Origin: JAGPUQ01 sp041594335 | GTDB taxonomy: Bacteria > Pseudomonadota > Gammaproteobacteria > Pseudomonadales > Porticoccaceae | Reading direction: 5' to 3' | DNA length: 64,000 bases | Assembly (NCBI GenBank): GCA_041594335.1 | Contig: JBFHML010000004.1 | Location: 1-64,000, forward strand | Shown: piece after piece, positions 43,760-52,926 of the stretch | Layout: the number at the start of each line of letters is the position of its first letter | Numbering within the stretch: position 1 is the first letter of the stretch | The notes under the pieces: model-generated | What the model saw: only the letters and a program-made list of their open reading frames with translations | What the model was told of the DNA's origin: nothing | Database searches by the model: none | Position numbers and translations under genes: made by a program

Positions 43760-44390
43760 CGCGAAACACGTCCACTCCGGGGGGCGGAGTGAATTGAAAG
43801 ATCGCGGTATCCACGGGCTGATTGATCTCGACCTCGGTCAACGCAATGCGGGTTTCCTGGCCCAGGCTGTCGATCATGCGAATGCCAACCGGAGATCTGC
43901 CCTCGAAGCGCATTTCCAGTTGAGTGTAGATCGCCTCGGTATGGAGGGGACGCAGCAATATGCGACTTCCCCGCGCAGTCTCGAAGGCGCAGACGTGGAA
44001 CTCCTCGAGCACTCGATCCGCGTCGCCGACCAACAGTGCCGCCGGCGAGTTATCCAGCTGGGAGGTCAGCGCGCGTACCGTAGCCTGCTCTAGATCGGGG
44101 TCATAGACCCAGAGGTGCCGCCCATCGGAAACCACCGTCTGCTCAAAGGGTGGTTCGGCGACCCAGTAGATACGCCCGGGCTTGGCCAACTCCAGCACCC
44201 CGGAACTTTCTTGCAGGGGGTGGCCGTCTGCAGCGATGATTTGCTGCTCGAAACTGGCGCTGAGTGTGTGCAGATTGGCGAGGCGCTGCTTCAAAAGCTC
44301 CGCGCCGGGCGGACAATCGCCCTCGGCTGCATAGGCCACCGGGAGAACTCCGCTTAGCAGCAGGCACACTGCGGCCCGAAGAATATGCAT
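43752..44390 (-). CDS. lolA: Outer-membrane lipoprotein carrier protein
   Basis: A 212-residue periplasmic chaperone that takes lipoproteins released by LolCDE to LolB. The signal peptide MHILRAAVCLLLSGVLPVAYA is given here only by its end, VAYA, with cleavage at about residue 21. LASFEQQI, LELAKPGRIYWVAEPPFEQ and VSDGRHLWVYDPDLEQ are conserved LolA strands. The gene follows ftsK by three bases and overlaps rarA, as in other gammaproteobacteria. Confidence 0.96.
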   Translation of the reverse strand: MHILRAAVCLLLSGVLPVAYAAEGDCPPGAELLKQRLANLHTLSASFEQQIIAADGHPLQESSGVLELAKPGRIYWVAEPPFEQTVVSDGRHLWVYDPDLEQATVRALTSQLDNSPAALLVGDADRVLEEFHVCAFETARGSRILLRPLHTEAIYTQLEMRFEGRSPVGIRMIDSLGQETRIALTEVEINQPVDTAIFQFTPPPGVDVFRDD

Positions 44391-44393
44391 GAT

Positions 44394-46754
44394 TCAGTCT
44401 CGTTCTCGGCTAGGGACCAATACTTCGCGGCTGCCGTTACTGTTCATGGCGGTGACCACCCCGGCTGCCTCCATGGCCTCGATCAGGCGCGCCGCGCGGT
44501 TATAGCCAATCCGAAGTTTGCGTTGTACGGAAGAGATCGATGCCCGGCCGCTGCTGATCACGAACTCCACTGCCTCATCATAGAGGGCATCGGACTCGCT
44601 GTTGCCCTCTCCTTCCGTTTCAGCATCTGCGTAACCCGGCACCGGGATCGCACCGGTCGCGCCCTCATCGGTGATCTCGCTTAGATAATCGGGGCTGCCA
44701 CGGCGCTTCCATTCTGCGACCACTTTGTGCACCTCATGGTCGTCGACAAAGGCGCCATGGACTCGAATGGGTAGCGAAGTTCCCGTGGGCAAATAGAGCA
44801 TGTCACCGTGGCCGAGCAGCTGTTCCGCTCCGCCCTGGTCGAGAATGGTGCGTGAATCGATCTTTGAGGACACCTGGAACGCGATCCGTGTAGGGACATT
44901 GGCCTTGATGAGCCCAGTAATGACGTCTACCGACGGTCGTTGGGTGGCTAAGATGAGGTGGATTCCCGCGGCACGGGCTTTTTGGGCGATACGGGCGATA
45001 AGCTGCTCCACCTTCTTGCCGACGATCATCATCATGTCGGCGAATTCGTCGATCACCACCACGATATACGGTAGTTTCTCGAGCTCCGGTGCCTCCTCCG
45101 GGTTGTGCTCTGTGGAAAAGGTCTCGTTCGGGCTCCAGGAAGGATCGCGCAGCGGTGCCCCAGCCGCTCGCGCTTCCTCAATCTTACGGTTGTAACCGGC
45201 CAGGTTGCGCACGCCCAACTGAGCCATCAGCCGATACCGGCGTTCCATTTCGCCCACACACCAACGCAGGCCGGTGGCGGCATCTTTCATATCGGTAATG
45301 ACTGGGGTTAACAAGTGGGGAATGTCGTCGTAAACCGACAGTTCCAGCATCTTGGGATCGACGAGAATGAGCCGGACTTCCTCGGGTGTGGCCTTGAGCA
45401 ACAGGCTGAGCAACATGGCATTGACCCCGACTGACTTCCCCGAGCCGGTTGTACCGGCTACCAGCAAATGCGGCATGCGCGCGAGATCAGCAATCACCGG
45501 TTCGCCGGAGATATCTTCACCCAGCGCAAGCGACAGGGGAGACCGGGCGCTGTCATAGGCTGCAGACGACAGTACCTTGCGCAGGTAGACAACCTCTCGC
45601 GCTTCGTTGGGAATTTCGATACCGACCACCGATTTGCCTGGGATGACCTCTACTACCCGGACACTGATTACCGCCAACGAGCGGGCGAGATCCTTGGCAA
45701 GATTGGAAATACGGCTAGCCTTGACCCCGGGAGCTGGCTGTAATTCGAAGCGGGTAATCACCGGCCCCGGCAGGACTTCGACCACCTCGGCGACAATACC
45801 AAAGTCCTGTAGTTTCAGCTCCAGTTTGCGCGACATGGCTTCCAGCGCGGCGGGAGAAAAGCCGCCGCGATTGCTGGGCGGTGGCGCATCCAGGAGATCG
45901 ATCGGCGGTAACCCTTCGCCGCTGGTCTCTCGAAACAGCGGTTGTTGCCGCTCGCGCTCGACTCGCGCGCTGGGTTCGATTTTTTCGGTGGCAACAGTAA
46001 TGACGGGCTCTTTGCGCTGAGCGCGCGTCTCGCGGTCTCGCTGCAAGGACTTGCGGCGACGCTCGACGGCGGTGCGGGTTTGCTCCGCCTCTGTTGCTTG
46101 CTGACGGCGCTCGCGCAACAGCGCCACCGCGCGTGCCCAGAGGAGCAGGCAGAGATTGCCGAGATAGTCGGCGACCGCGAGCCAGGAAAGGTCGGTGAAC
46201 ACAGTGACGCCGAACAGGAACGCGCCCAAGAGGAGTAAGGTGCTACCGGCGTGCCCAAAGCTGTTGGCTGCCGCTTCGGCAATGGCCGCACCGATGATGC
46301 CGCCGCCGCCAAAGGGCAAATAGCCTCCGGTATGACCGTATTGCAGATCGATGAGCGCACTGCCAGCGGCCATCAGCAGGATCAATCCGACCAGCCGCAA
46401 AACAAAGGTGAGGCGATCGAATACCCAGGCTTCCCGCTGCCGGGCGCGGAATACCTGCCAAGCGCGGATAGCCACTAGCATGGGTCCCAGTAGCGCCAAC
46501 CAGCCCAGCAGCGAGTAGCTGAGATCGGCTAGCCACGCACCGAAGGGGCCGGCCAGATTGCGATAGCCCGCCCCGCTACCCGTGCTCGACCATCCCGGGT
46601 CGCCGCGATGATAGGACGCCATGGCGAGCAGTAGATAGCTGGCCACCAGCATCCACCCCAGGAAAGCGCCCTCGCGCCGCACCAGGGTGATGCGCCGTTG
46701 CCGCGTCTCGGGTGCCGCGGTTTGTTGACGTTTGGAAGAACGGGCTTTTGCCAA
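44394..46754 (-). CDS. ftsK: DNA translocase FtsK
   Basis: A 786-residue divisome protein. Four N-terminal membrane helices (about residues 28-205) anchor it at the septum, a short linker with charged coiled coil (about 215-270) follows, and the motor domain carries Walker A GTTGSGKSVGVNAML and Walker B VVIDEFADMMM. The C-terminal gamma winged-helix domain (RASISSVQRKLRIGYNRAARLIE) recognises KOPS. The linker is short compared with E. coli FtsK and closer to SpoIIIE or Pseudomonas types. It is first in its run and divergent from trxB. Confidence 0.97.
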   Translation of the reverse strand: MAKARSSKRQQTAAPETRQRRITLVRREGAFLGWMLVASYLLLAMASYHRGDPGWSSTGSGAGYRNLAGPFGAWLADLSYSLLGWLALLGPMLVAIRAWQVFRARQREAWVFDRLTFVLRLVGLILLMAAGSALIDLQYGHTGGYLPFGGGGIIGAAIAEAAANSFGHAGSTLLLLGAFLFGVTVFTDLSWLAVADYLGNLCLLLWARAVALLRERRQQATEAEQTRTAVERRRKSLQRDRETRAQRKEPVITVATEKIEPSARVERERQQPLFRETSGEGLPPIDLLDAPPPSNRGGFSPAALEAMSRKLELKLQDFGIVAEVVEVLPGPVITRFELQPAPGVKASRISNLAKDLARSLAVISVRVVEVIPGKSVVGIEIPNEAREVVYLRKVLSSAAYDSARSPLSLALGEDISGEPVIADLARMPHLLVAGTTGSGKSVGVNAMLLSLLLKATPEEVRLILVDPKMLELSVYDDIPHLLTPVITDMKDAATGLRWCVGEMERRYRLMAQLGVRNLAGYNRKIEEARAAGAPLRDPSWSPNETFSTEHNPEEAPELEKLPYIVVVIDEFADMMMIVGKKVEQLIARIAQKARAAGIHLILATQRPSVDVITGLIKANVPTRIAFQVSSKIDSRTILDQGGAEQLLGHGDMLYLPTGTSLPIRVHGAFVDDHEVHKVVAEWKRRGSPDYLSEITDEGATGAIPVPGYADAETEGEGNSESDALYDEAVEFVISSGRASISSVQRKLRIGYNRAARLIEAMEAAGVVTAMNSNGSREVLVPSRERD

Positions 46755-46895
46755 GGTGATTCCAAATCCTGGCTGCTACGCGAGGGCGATAGTGTAATGC
46801 ATGGCACCCGCCCGCTTGGGCACGCGTCTCTCCTAGCCTTGTATTCCTTATCATAGCCCCCACTTTTGCACTTTCGATGGTTTCGGGATCCCACC

Positions 46896-47843
46896 ATGTC
46901 ACAAGCTCAGCACCACCGCCTGATCATCCTCGGTTCGGGGCCGGCAGGGTGGACCGCGGCTGTCTATGCGGCGCGCGCCAATCTGCAACCCGTGGTCATT
47001 ACCGGGATTCAAACCGGCGGTCAGCTGACCACGACCACAGATGTCGACAACTGGCCGGGGGATGCCGAGGGGGTGCAGGGCCCTGACTTAATGATTCGCA
47101 TGCAAAAGCATGCGGAACGATTTGACACTAAAGTGATTAATGATCATATAGAGCGCGTTTTTCTGGGTGATCGCCCCTTCCGCTTGGAAGGCAGTCAACA
47201 CTACACCTGCGACGCCTTGATCATTGCCACCGGCGCCAGCGCCCGCTATCTTGGCCTTCCTTCCGAGCAGGCCTTTATGGGACGCGGCGTGAGCGCGTGC
47301 GCGACGTGTGACGGTTTTTTCTACCGCGATCGTAAGGTCGCCGTCATCGGGGGCGGCAATACTGCGGTCGAGGAGGCGCTCTATCTGGCCAATCTCTGCT
47401 CGGAAGTCACTCTGGTCCATCGCCGAGATCAGCTGCGCGCTGAAAAAATTCTGCAGCAAAAATTGTTTGAGCGGGCGGAGACCGGCAAGGTGCGGTTGCT
47501 GTGGAACCACACATTGGATGAAGTGCTCGGCGATGCCAGCGGGGTGACCGGCGCACGGGTACGCGCAACAAACGCCGACACTACCACCGATCTGGCGGTG
47601 GACGGTGTTTTCATCGCGATCGGTCATACACCCAATACGGGGATTTTTGCTGGTCAGTTAGCAATGGAAAACGGCTACATCCAGGTGCGTGGCGGCATCG
47701 AGGGGGATGCGACTGCGACCAGCGTGCCTGGCGTCTTTGCCGCGGGAGATGTCGCCGACCACGTTTATCGACAGGCGGTAACCTCTGCCGGCACGGGCTG
47801 CATGGCGGCACTCGACGCGGAGCGCTTTCTCGACCAAAGTTGA
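46896..47843 (+). CDS. trxB: Thioredoxin-disulfide reductase
   Basis: A 315-residue FAD enzyme that reduces thioredoxin with NADPH. The FAD motif LGSGPAGWTAAVYAARANL is at residues 12-30, the redox pair is Cys135-Ala-Thr-Cys138, and VIGGGNTAVEEALYL binds NADPH. The ATG at 46896 (MSQAQHHRLI) matches the family start; a ten-codon upstream extension is less likely. It begins a trxB-aat-bpt set divergent from ftsK, the usual gammaproteobacterial order. Confidence 0.97.
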   Translation: MSQAQHHRLIILGSGPAGWTAAVYAARANLQPVVITGIQTGGQLTTTTDVDNWPGDAEGVQGPDLMIRMQKHAERFDTKVINDHIERVFLGDRPFRLEGSQHYTCDALIIATGASARYLGLPSEQAFMGRGVSACATCDGFFYRDRKVAVIGGGNTAVEEALYLANLCSEVTLVHRRDQLRAEKILQQKLFERAETGKVRLLWNHTLDEVLGDASGVTGARVRATNADTTTDLAVDGVFIAIGHTPNTGIFAGQLAMENGYIQVRGGIEGDATATSVPGVFAAGDVADHVYRQAVTSAGTGCMAALDAERFLDQS

Positions 47844-47852
47844 GGCTCAGCG

Positions 47853-48563
47853 ATGCGTTTGCCGATTCTGGACCCGCTGACCCCGGTGTTTCCGGATCCC
47901 GAGACTGCGACCGATGATCCCAACGGCCTGCTTGCCATCGGCGGGAACCTCAGTGTCGAGACGTTGCTGAAGGCGTATCACCAGGGCATTTTTCCCTGGT
48001 TTGAATCCGGGCAGCCGCTGCTGTGGTGGAGTCCGGATCCGCGCGCGGTGCTCTATCCCGAGCATATCCAGATCAGTCGATCCATGGCGCGATTGCTGCG
48101 GCGCGCTGAGTACCGGATTACGACCGATCGCGCTTTTGGCGCGGTCATTCGAGGCTGCGCGGCCCCGCGCACAACCGGCGCCGGCACCTGGATTATTCCG
48201 GAAATGATCGCCGCATACGAAAATCTGCATCGCGCCGGGCACGCCCATAGCGTCGAATGCTGGATCGACGATACGCTGGCGGGTGGGCTCTATGGAATCT
48301 CTGTGGGCGCGGTGTTCTGCGGAGAATCCATGTTCAGCCTGCGGCCCAATGCCTCCAAACTGGCACTAATCCATTTGGCGCGCGGTTTGGCTAACGGGGG
48401 ATATCACCTCCTTGATTGCCAGATCGCCAACGCCCATCTGACAACCATGGGCGCGCGCAGTCTGCCGCGCACAACGTTCCTTCAGGTTCTGCGAAAAGCG
48501 CAGCTCAGCCCTCCCCCCGCTTGGCCGGACATGGCGATATCCGGTATGGTGAGCCTCCGGTAA
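47853..48563 (+). CDS. aat: Leucyl/phenylalanyl-tRNA-protein transferase
   Basis: A 236-residue enzyme that adds Leu or Phe from tRNA to proteins with N-terminal Arg or Lys, marking them for ClpAP. GLLAIGGNLSVETLLKAYHQGIFPWFE (here abbreviated to GLLAIGG ... GIFPWFE), PLLWWSPDPRAVL and GVSVGAVFCGESMFS-like GISVGAVFCGESMF are family hallmarks. It follows trxB by nine bases and precedes bpt by 15, forming an N-degron operon. Confidence 0.96.
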   Translation: MRLPILDPLTPVFPDPETATDDPNGLLAIGGNLSVETLLKAYHQGIFPWFESGQPLLWWSPDPRAVLYPEHIQISRSMARLLRRAEYRITTDRAFGAVIRGCAAPRTTGAGTWIIPEMIAAYENLHRAGHAHSVECWIDDTLAGGLYGISVGAVFCGESMFSLRPNASKLALIHLARGLANGGYHLLDCQIANAHLTTMGARSLPRTTFLQVLRKAQLSPPPAWPDMAISGMVSLR

Positions 48564-48578
48564 CCTCGGAGCTGCGCC

Positions 48579-49301
48579 ATGACCCGTGACGTAAGTCCGG
48601 ACCTGGAAAAACTCCGCCTCTATTTGACTGAGCCTCATCCATGCAGCTATCTGCCGGATCGGCAGGCCACCACGGCATTTGTCGACCCTCGGGTTAATGT
48701 CGACGTAGAGCTTTATAACCGACTCTCCGATCTCGGTTTCCGACGGAGCGGGCGATACATTTACACGCCGCGTTGCGCCAGCTGCAAGGCATGCATTCCG
48801 ATTCGCGTCGATGCCGTGGATTTCCGCCCGTCCCGGGTGCAGCGCAAATGCCTCAATCGCAACCAGGACATCGCGGTTCAACTGGTCCAGCGGGTCGATA
48901 TCGAGGAGCATTATCCGCTCTATGAAAGCTACATCAGTGCCCGCCACAGTGAGGGCGATATGTATCCGCCATCCCGTGCCCAATACCAGGATTTCATCGG
49001 TAGGCCGTGGCATTCGACGAGCTTCATGGAGTTCCGTGAGCGAGGCAGACTGCTGGGTTGCGCGGTGACCGATTGGCTGCGCAATGGCTTATCGGCGATC
49101 TACACTTACTTTGACCCCGAAGAAACGCGCCGCAGCCTGGGCACTTTTGCGATTCTCAAGCAGCTGGAGACCGTACTGGAGTCCGGCAAGCGCTATGTTT
49201 ACCTCGGGTTTTGGATCCGCGATTCAGCGAAGATGAGCTATAAGATTCGTTTTCGCCCGGCCGAGCTTTTTGTCGACGACATTTGGCTCCGAGTCAGTTG
49301 A
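48579..49301 (+). CDS. bpt: Aspartate/glutamate leucyltransferase
   Basis: A 240-residue ATE-family enzyme that attaches leucine to proteins with N-terminal Asp or Glu. The N-terminal HPCSYLPDRQATTAFVDP and the cysteine pair in PRCASCKACIPIRVD are conserved; the C-terminal half has the GNAT-like fold with TYFDPEETRRSLGTFAIL. It works with Aat upstream. Its last eight bases overlap the convergent dehydrogenase gene. In P. aeruginosa infA comes next; it is absent here. Confidence 0.95.
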   Translation: MTRDVSPDLEKLRLYLTEPHPCSYLPDRQATTAFVDPRVNVDVELYNRLSDLGFRRSGRYIYTPRCASCKACIPIRVDAVDFRPSRVQRKCLNRNQDIAVQLVQRVDIEEHYPLYESYISARHSEGDMYPPSRAQYQDFIGRPWHSTSFMEFRERGRLLGCAVTDWLRNGLSAIYTYFDPEETRRSLGTFAILKQLETVLESGKRYVYLGFWIRDSAKMSYKIRFRPAELFVDDIWLRVS

Positions 49302-50265
49302 TCTCAGGGGATCCGGCCTCTGGGTTGACGCAGTTTAGCAACGCTTCTCCCTGCCGTAGACGCTCGATATTGGCAGCGACACCGCGTGCGATGCCGCGCA
49401 GTCCGAGGTCTGTCGCCCCGCCGATGTGTGGGGTCACAACGACATTGTGTGAAAAGATGGGATCTTGAGGATCCGCCGGTTCTTCCCAAAAGACGTCTAG
49501 ACCTGCGCCGGCGATGCGTTTCTCTTCGAGCGCCGCGAGCAACGCGTGATAATCGATCACGCCGCCTCGGGCGACGTTGATCACATAGGCCGAGGGTTTC
49601 ATGGCCGCGAACTCGGCGGCACCGATCAGGCCACGCGTGTGGTCGTTCAAGGGCGGCGCCAGCACCACGAAGTCGGCTTCTTGCAGCGCTTCGTGGAGTC
49701 CCTCCTGCGCATAGTGGCGCGCTACCGACACCGCGGACTCCACGGGATCTTGCTTGGGTCCACGGCGCGATACTGCGAGCAACCGCATGCCGAAACCATG
49801 CAGCCGGCGAGCCACCTCACGGCCGATGCCACCGAAACCAACAATGGCGGCGGTTTTTCCTTGCAATGCCAGGCCGATGGGCGAAGCGACGCGTCCTGCC
49901 CGCACACTGTCTTGGGTAGCGGAAAAACGTCTCGCCAGGGTCAGCATCAGCAACACGGCAACCTCGGCCACAGATTCGGCATTACCGGTGCCAGCTGCAG
50001 GGACATTGGCGACGTAGATGCCCTTCTCGGTGGCCGCAGCGATATCCACGGTATCCAGGCCGGCACCGAATTGCTGGACGAGGCGTACGCTACCCCCAAG
50101 TTGCGCCGTATTCAGTGGGGTAATAGTAGGGATGAGTACATCGGCGTCGCTCAGGACCTCAGGCAGGTGTTCTGGCGCACATTCCAGGACTTCATCATTG
50201 GGCAATTCCGCCTGTAGCAGCTCCCGTATTGCCCCCAGCCCTTGGCGACAAAAATAAATCTTCAT
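49294..50265 (-). CDS. D-isomer-specific 2-hydroxyacid dehydrogenase
   Basis: A 323-residue NAD(P)-dependent dehydrogenase of the glycerate/phosphoglycerate type. The Rossmann motif GFGGIGREVARRL lies at about residues 148-160; the active site has Arg in INVARGGVIDYHAL, Glu, and His in VVTPHIGGATD. The start MKIYFCRQGLGAI overlaps the VOC gene stop by four bases, so the two are co-translated. The long upstream frame is antisense noise. The substrate is not decided: glyoxylate, hydroxypyruvate or another 2-keto acid. Confidence 0.9.
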   Translation of the reverse strand: MKIYFCRQGLGAIRELLQAELPNDEVLECAPEHLPEVLSDADVLIPTITPLNTAQLGGSVRLVQQFGAGLDTVDIAAATEKGIYVANVPAAGTGNAESVAEVAVLLMLTLARRFSATQDSVRAGRVASPIGLALQGKTAAIVGFGGIGREVARRLHGFGMRLLAVSRRGPKQDPVESAVSVARHYAQEGLHEALQEADFVVLAPPLNDHTRGLIGAAEFAAMKPSAYVINVARGGVIDYHALLAALEEKRIAGAGLDVFWEEPADPQDPIFSHNVVVTPHIGGATDLGLRGIARGVAANIERLRQGEALLNCVNPEAGSPEIN

Positions 50266-50687
50266 GTGCGCGGTCCCTCCGCTGCCGGTGCCACGTCGGG
50301 ATCTTGCTGAAACTCGACGGTATTGCCTGCCGGATCCCGGGCAAAGAGAAACCGATCGAAACGGTCGAAGGCTATATTCTGCGCCCTGAGATGGGCCGCG
50401 GCGGCCTCGAGATCCTCGACGTAAAAGGCGGTGTGCGGACCCATGGGATCGGCGTGCTTGCATGGCATGCCAGGCAACGCCGCCGCGCGTTGGCCGTCGT
50501 ATTGGATCACATGCATTTGACCATTGGGGAACTGCATCCAGAAACCAGGAATACGATCGGCAAACTTCGCCGGGATATCCCGCTCTACCGTTTGGACGCC
50601 CAGCACGTCGACATAGAACCGCCGCATCGCCTCCAGCTCGTCTTTTGTATTCACCGCGGTATGATTGATTCGAGTGATTTTGAGCAT
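50262..50687 (-). CDS. VOC-family (glyoxalase-like) protein
   Basis: A 141-residue vicinal oxygen chelate protein. ITRINHTAVNTKDELEAMRRFY begins the first beta-alpha-beta-beta-beta unit; the likely metal residues are His8 and the Glu of NTVEFQQD near the end. PHTAFYVEDLEAAAAHL starts the second unit. VOC proteins include glyoxalase I, dioxygenases and isomerases, and the reaction here is unknown. It is coupled with a 2-hydroxyacid dehydrogenase and divergent from the NAD-kinase-like gene. Confidence 0.85.
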   Translation of the reverse strand: MLKITRINHTAVNTKDELEAMRRFYVDVLGVQTVERDIPAKFADRIPGFWMQFPNGQMHVIQYDGQRAAALPGMPCKHADPMGPHTAFYVEDLEAAAAHLRAQNIAFDRFDRFLFARDPAGNTVEFQQDPDVAPAAEGPRT

Positions 50688-50755
50688 GATGGCCTTTCCG
50701 ACAATTTGCCCCGAGTGTAGCGAAAACCTTTTCCGAGACGCGGGCTTCGGTTGCC

Positions 50756-50761
50756 TATAAT
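50756..50761 (+). promoter_or_regulatory. -10 element upstream of the NAD-kinase-like gene
   Basis: A perfect TATAAT (50756-50761) lies 30 bases before the ATG. The best -35 is TTCCGA (50731-50736) with a 19-base gap, so the -35 is weak. Confidence 0.5.
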
Positions 50762-50791
50762 GCGACCGATCAGCCGCAGAGGATTGTCTAC

Positions 50792-51829
50792 ATGGGGACC
50801 CTGGGAATCATCGTCAATCCGCTTTCGGGACGCGACAGTCGCCGATTGACGGCACGTGCCGATACCGTCAGTCACGAGAGCAAGCGCAATCAAATCGCGC
50901 GTATCGCGGTCGCCGCGGCCGCTGCTGGCTGTGCACGGCTGCTGGTTCCCTGGGAGCCGCGACGCCTAGCCATCGGCGCGGTCGAGCACCTACAGTTGGA
51001 CATTGCCGTCGAGCAGGTCCGTACACCCATCGAACACAGTGCGCGCGATACCACCGCCGCGGTCCATCAGATGCGCGAGCGGGGCTGTGATGTAGTCGTT
51101 GTGCTGGGTGGTGACGGGACCAGTCGCGCCGTTGCCAAGACCTGGCCCAATGTCGTGATGATGCCGTTGTCGACCGGCACCAACAATGTGTTCCCGTGGT
51201 GGATAGAGCCCACGATCGCAGGGCTTGCTGCAGGGCTGGTGGCTGCCGGAAGAGTACCTGTGGCGGACGCGGCCACGCCAGCCAAGGTCGTTGAGCTCGA
51301 GATTGAGGGAGAAGCTCCGGATCTGGCGCTTATCGATGCCCTCCTCCTTCGCGGTGATCGTATTGGCAATCTGGGGCCTTTCGAACCTCGATTTATGGAA
51401 ACGCTGATTCTGACCCGCGCAGAGCCGGATGCAGTGGGCATGTCCCCTTTGGGGGGCTTATTGTGCCCCGCCGGATTCGCCGATGATTACGGTGTTCGGG
51501 TGGATTTCTGTGGTCACGCCGAAGGTGGCCGGCTGCTGCGCGCTCCGGTATCCCCGGGCCTCTTCCGATCTGCGCATGTGCGTGGCCATCGACGGTTGGC
51601 GCTCGACGAAGCGACGGCCGTGGAAGGTCCCGGAATCATTGCCTTTGATGGAGACCGAGAGCGCGTACTACAGTCTGGGCAGCAAGCGATCTTTCGTGTA
51701 TCGCGTGCCGGTCCCAGCGTAATCGATCCGCGCCGCACCCTGAACTTGGCCGCCGAGCGAGGCCTCATGCTCGACATGCCGCACTGGATCGATCCCTATG
51801 ACGGCGGTGTCGGTGGAGGCTGCTGCTGA
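50792..51829 (+). CDS. ATP-NAD kinase family (AcoX-like) protein
   Basis: A 345-residue protein of the NAD/diacylglycerol kinase superfamily. IIVNPLSGRDSRRL at the N terminus, the nucleotide loop VVVLGGDGTSRAVAKTW (about residues 104-120) and PLSTGTNNVFPWW identify the family; AcoX of acetoin catabolism is the closest type I recognise. No acetoin dehydrogenase genes are nearby. The C terminus ends in a glycine-rich GGVGGGCC, an unusual tail. The gene is followed five bases later by polyphosphate kinase 2, so polyphosphate-linked nucleotide metabolism is a plausible role, but this is inference. Confidence 0.82.
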   Translation: MGTLGIIVNPLSGRDSRRLTARADTVSHESKRNQIARIAVAAAAAGCARLLVPWEPRRLAIGAVEHLQLDIAVEQVRTPIEHSARDTTAAVHQMRERGCDVVVVLGGDGTSRAVAKTWPNVVMMPLSTGTNNVFPWWIEPTIAGLAAGLVAAGRVPVADAATPAKVVELEIEGEAPDLALIDALLLRGDRIGNLGPFEPRFMETLILTRAEPDAVGMSPLGGLLCPAGFADDYGVRVDFCGHAEGGRLLRAPVSPGLFRSAHVRGHRRLALDEATAVEGPGIIAFDGDRERVLQSGQQAIFRVSRAGPSVIDPRRTLNLAAERGLMLDMPHWIDPYDGGVGGGCC

Positions 51830-51834
51830 TTGCT

Positions 51835-52596
51835 ATGACAGATTCCAGCGCGTACAAAACCCAGTTGCGGGAGTTGCAGGTCGAGTTGGTCCGCCTGCAG
51901 CGCGACATCATTGCCGATGGTCGCAAACTCTTGGTGATCTTTGAAGGCCGCGATGCCGCAGGAAAGGATGGCGCCATCAAGCGCATTGTCCGGCACCTGA
52001 GCCCTCGGGAGACCCGGGTGGTTGCTCTTGGCAAACCCTCTGATCGCGAGCGCAGCAGCTGGTACTTCCAACGCTACGTTCCCCATCTGCCCAGTGCCGG
52101 CGAATGGGTGCTGTTCAATCGCAGTTGGTATAACCGGGCCGGTGTCGAACGCGTGATGGGGTTTTGTACTGACGCGGAATACTGGGAGTTCATCGACACC
52201 GTCATCGAGTTCGAATCGATGCTCGTGCGATCCGGCATTCAGTTGCTCAAATACTATCTGGACATCGAACGCGACACGCAACATCAACGCCTTGCGAAGC
52301 GTAAAACAGACCCACTCAAACAATGGAAACGGAGCCCGATTGACGATAGCGCCCAACAGCGCTGGGATGCCTACACGGTGGCGCGCGATGCCATGCTAAC
52401 GCGGACGCATCATCCGCTGGCCCCCTGGGTCCTGATTCGTGCCGATCACAAGCGCCAGACGCGACTTAATCTGATTCGCGATCTATTATCGCGCCAGCAC
52501 TATATCGGCCAAAGCGCTGTCCTATCGCCTCCAGATCGCAAAATCGTCATGGAATTTGATCCTTCCTACATCGCGCAGGGGCTGCTGGCGCGCTGA
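51835..52596 (+). CDS. ppk2: Polyphosphate kinase 2
   Basis: A 253-residue single-domain PPK2 that moves phosphate between polyphosphate and nucleoside mono- or diphosphates. Walker A is FEGRDAAGKDGAIKR (about residues 36-50) and the Walker B/lid region is NRSWYNRAGVERVMGF. KYYLDIERDTQHQRLAKRK-like lid residues follow, here shown only in part. The Asp in Walker A and the single domain fit class I (ADP-phosphorylating) or class III enzymes. It probably shares a transcript with the NAD-kinase-like gene. Confidence 0.92.
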   Translation: MTDSSAYKTQLRELQVELVRLQRDIIADGRKLLVIFEGRDAAGKDGAIKRIVRHLSPRETRVVALGKPSDRERSSWYFQRYVPHLPSAGEWVLFNRSWYNRAGVERVMGFCTDAEYWEFIDTVIEFESMLVRSGIQLLKYYLDIERDTQHQRLAKRKTDPLKQWKRSPIDDSAQQRWDAYTVARDAMLTRTHHPLAPWVLIRADHKRQTRLNLIRDLLSRQHYIGQSAVLSPPDRKIVMEFDPSYIAQGLLAR

Positions 52597-52612
52597 ATAG
52601 ATGCTTTCCTCC

Positions 52613-52640
52613 TTGCCGGCTTTGTCGCCAAAGGTATAAT
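52613..52640 (+). promoter_or_regulatory. Promoter of tRNA-Ser(TGA)
   Basis: TTGCCG (52613-52618) and a perfect TATAAT (52635-52640) are 16 bases apart, placing transcription start near 52647, five bases before the mature tRNA. Confidence 0.7.
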
Positions 52641-52651
52641 GGCCGCCCGCC

Positions 52652-52739
52652 GGAGGGGTGGCTGAGTGGTTGAAAGCACCGGTCTTGAAAACCGGCGTGT
52701 CGTAAGGCACCCAGGGTTCGAATCCCTGCCCCTCCGCCA
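52652..52739 (+). tRNA. tRNA-Ser (anticodon TGA)
   Basis: A complete 88-base tRNA with a long variable arm and encoded CCA (52737-52739). Acceptor stem GGAGGGG pairs with CCCCTCC (52729-52735). The anticodon loop CTTGAAA (52684-52690) carries TGA at 52686-52688. GGTTCGAATCC marks the T-loop. Confidence 0.97.
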
Positions 52740-52819
52740 CTCTTTCTAAGCTCCTCGATCCCCCTGACGACTCCCTCACCAAACTGCGGTGGTTTACCCG
52801 CTGATGACATCGCAATCCC

Positions 52820-52836
52820 CCACCGGATACCGGTGG
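52820..52836. terminator. Hairpin between the converging tRNA-Ser genes
   Basis: CCACCGG-ATA-CCGGTGG is a perfect 7-bp stem with a three-base loop, 80 bases after tRNA-Ser(TGA) and 91 bases from tRNA-Ser(GCT). A termination role is plausible because the tRNA genes converge, but no T-tract follows. Confidence 0.35.
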
Positions 52837-52926
52837 CGGTGAGGTGTAGTGCGGATCTTGAGCGGAGGGCGGCACGGAATGCCGTAGCAGGTCTGACGAG
52901 AGGGCTGGCGGAGCGCTGTGATTAGA

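Noticed and set aside
47853..49301. infA following bpt as in Pseudomonas
   Set aside because: No IF-1-like sequence is present after bpt; a convergent 2-hydroxyacid dehydrogenase gene occupies the place.
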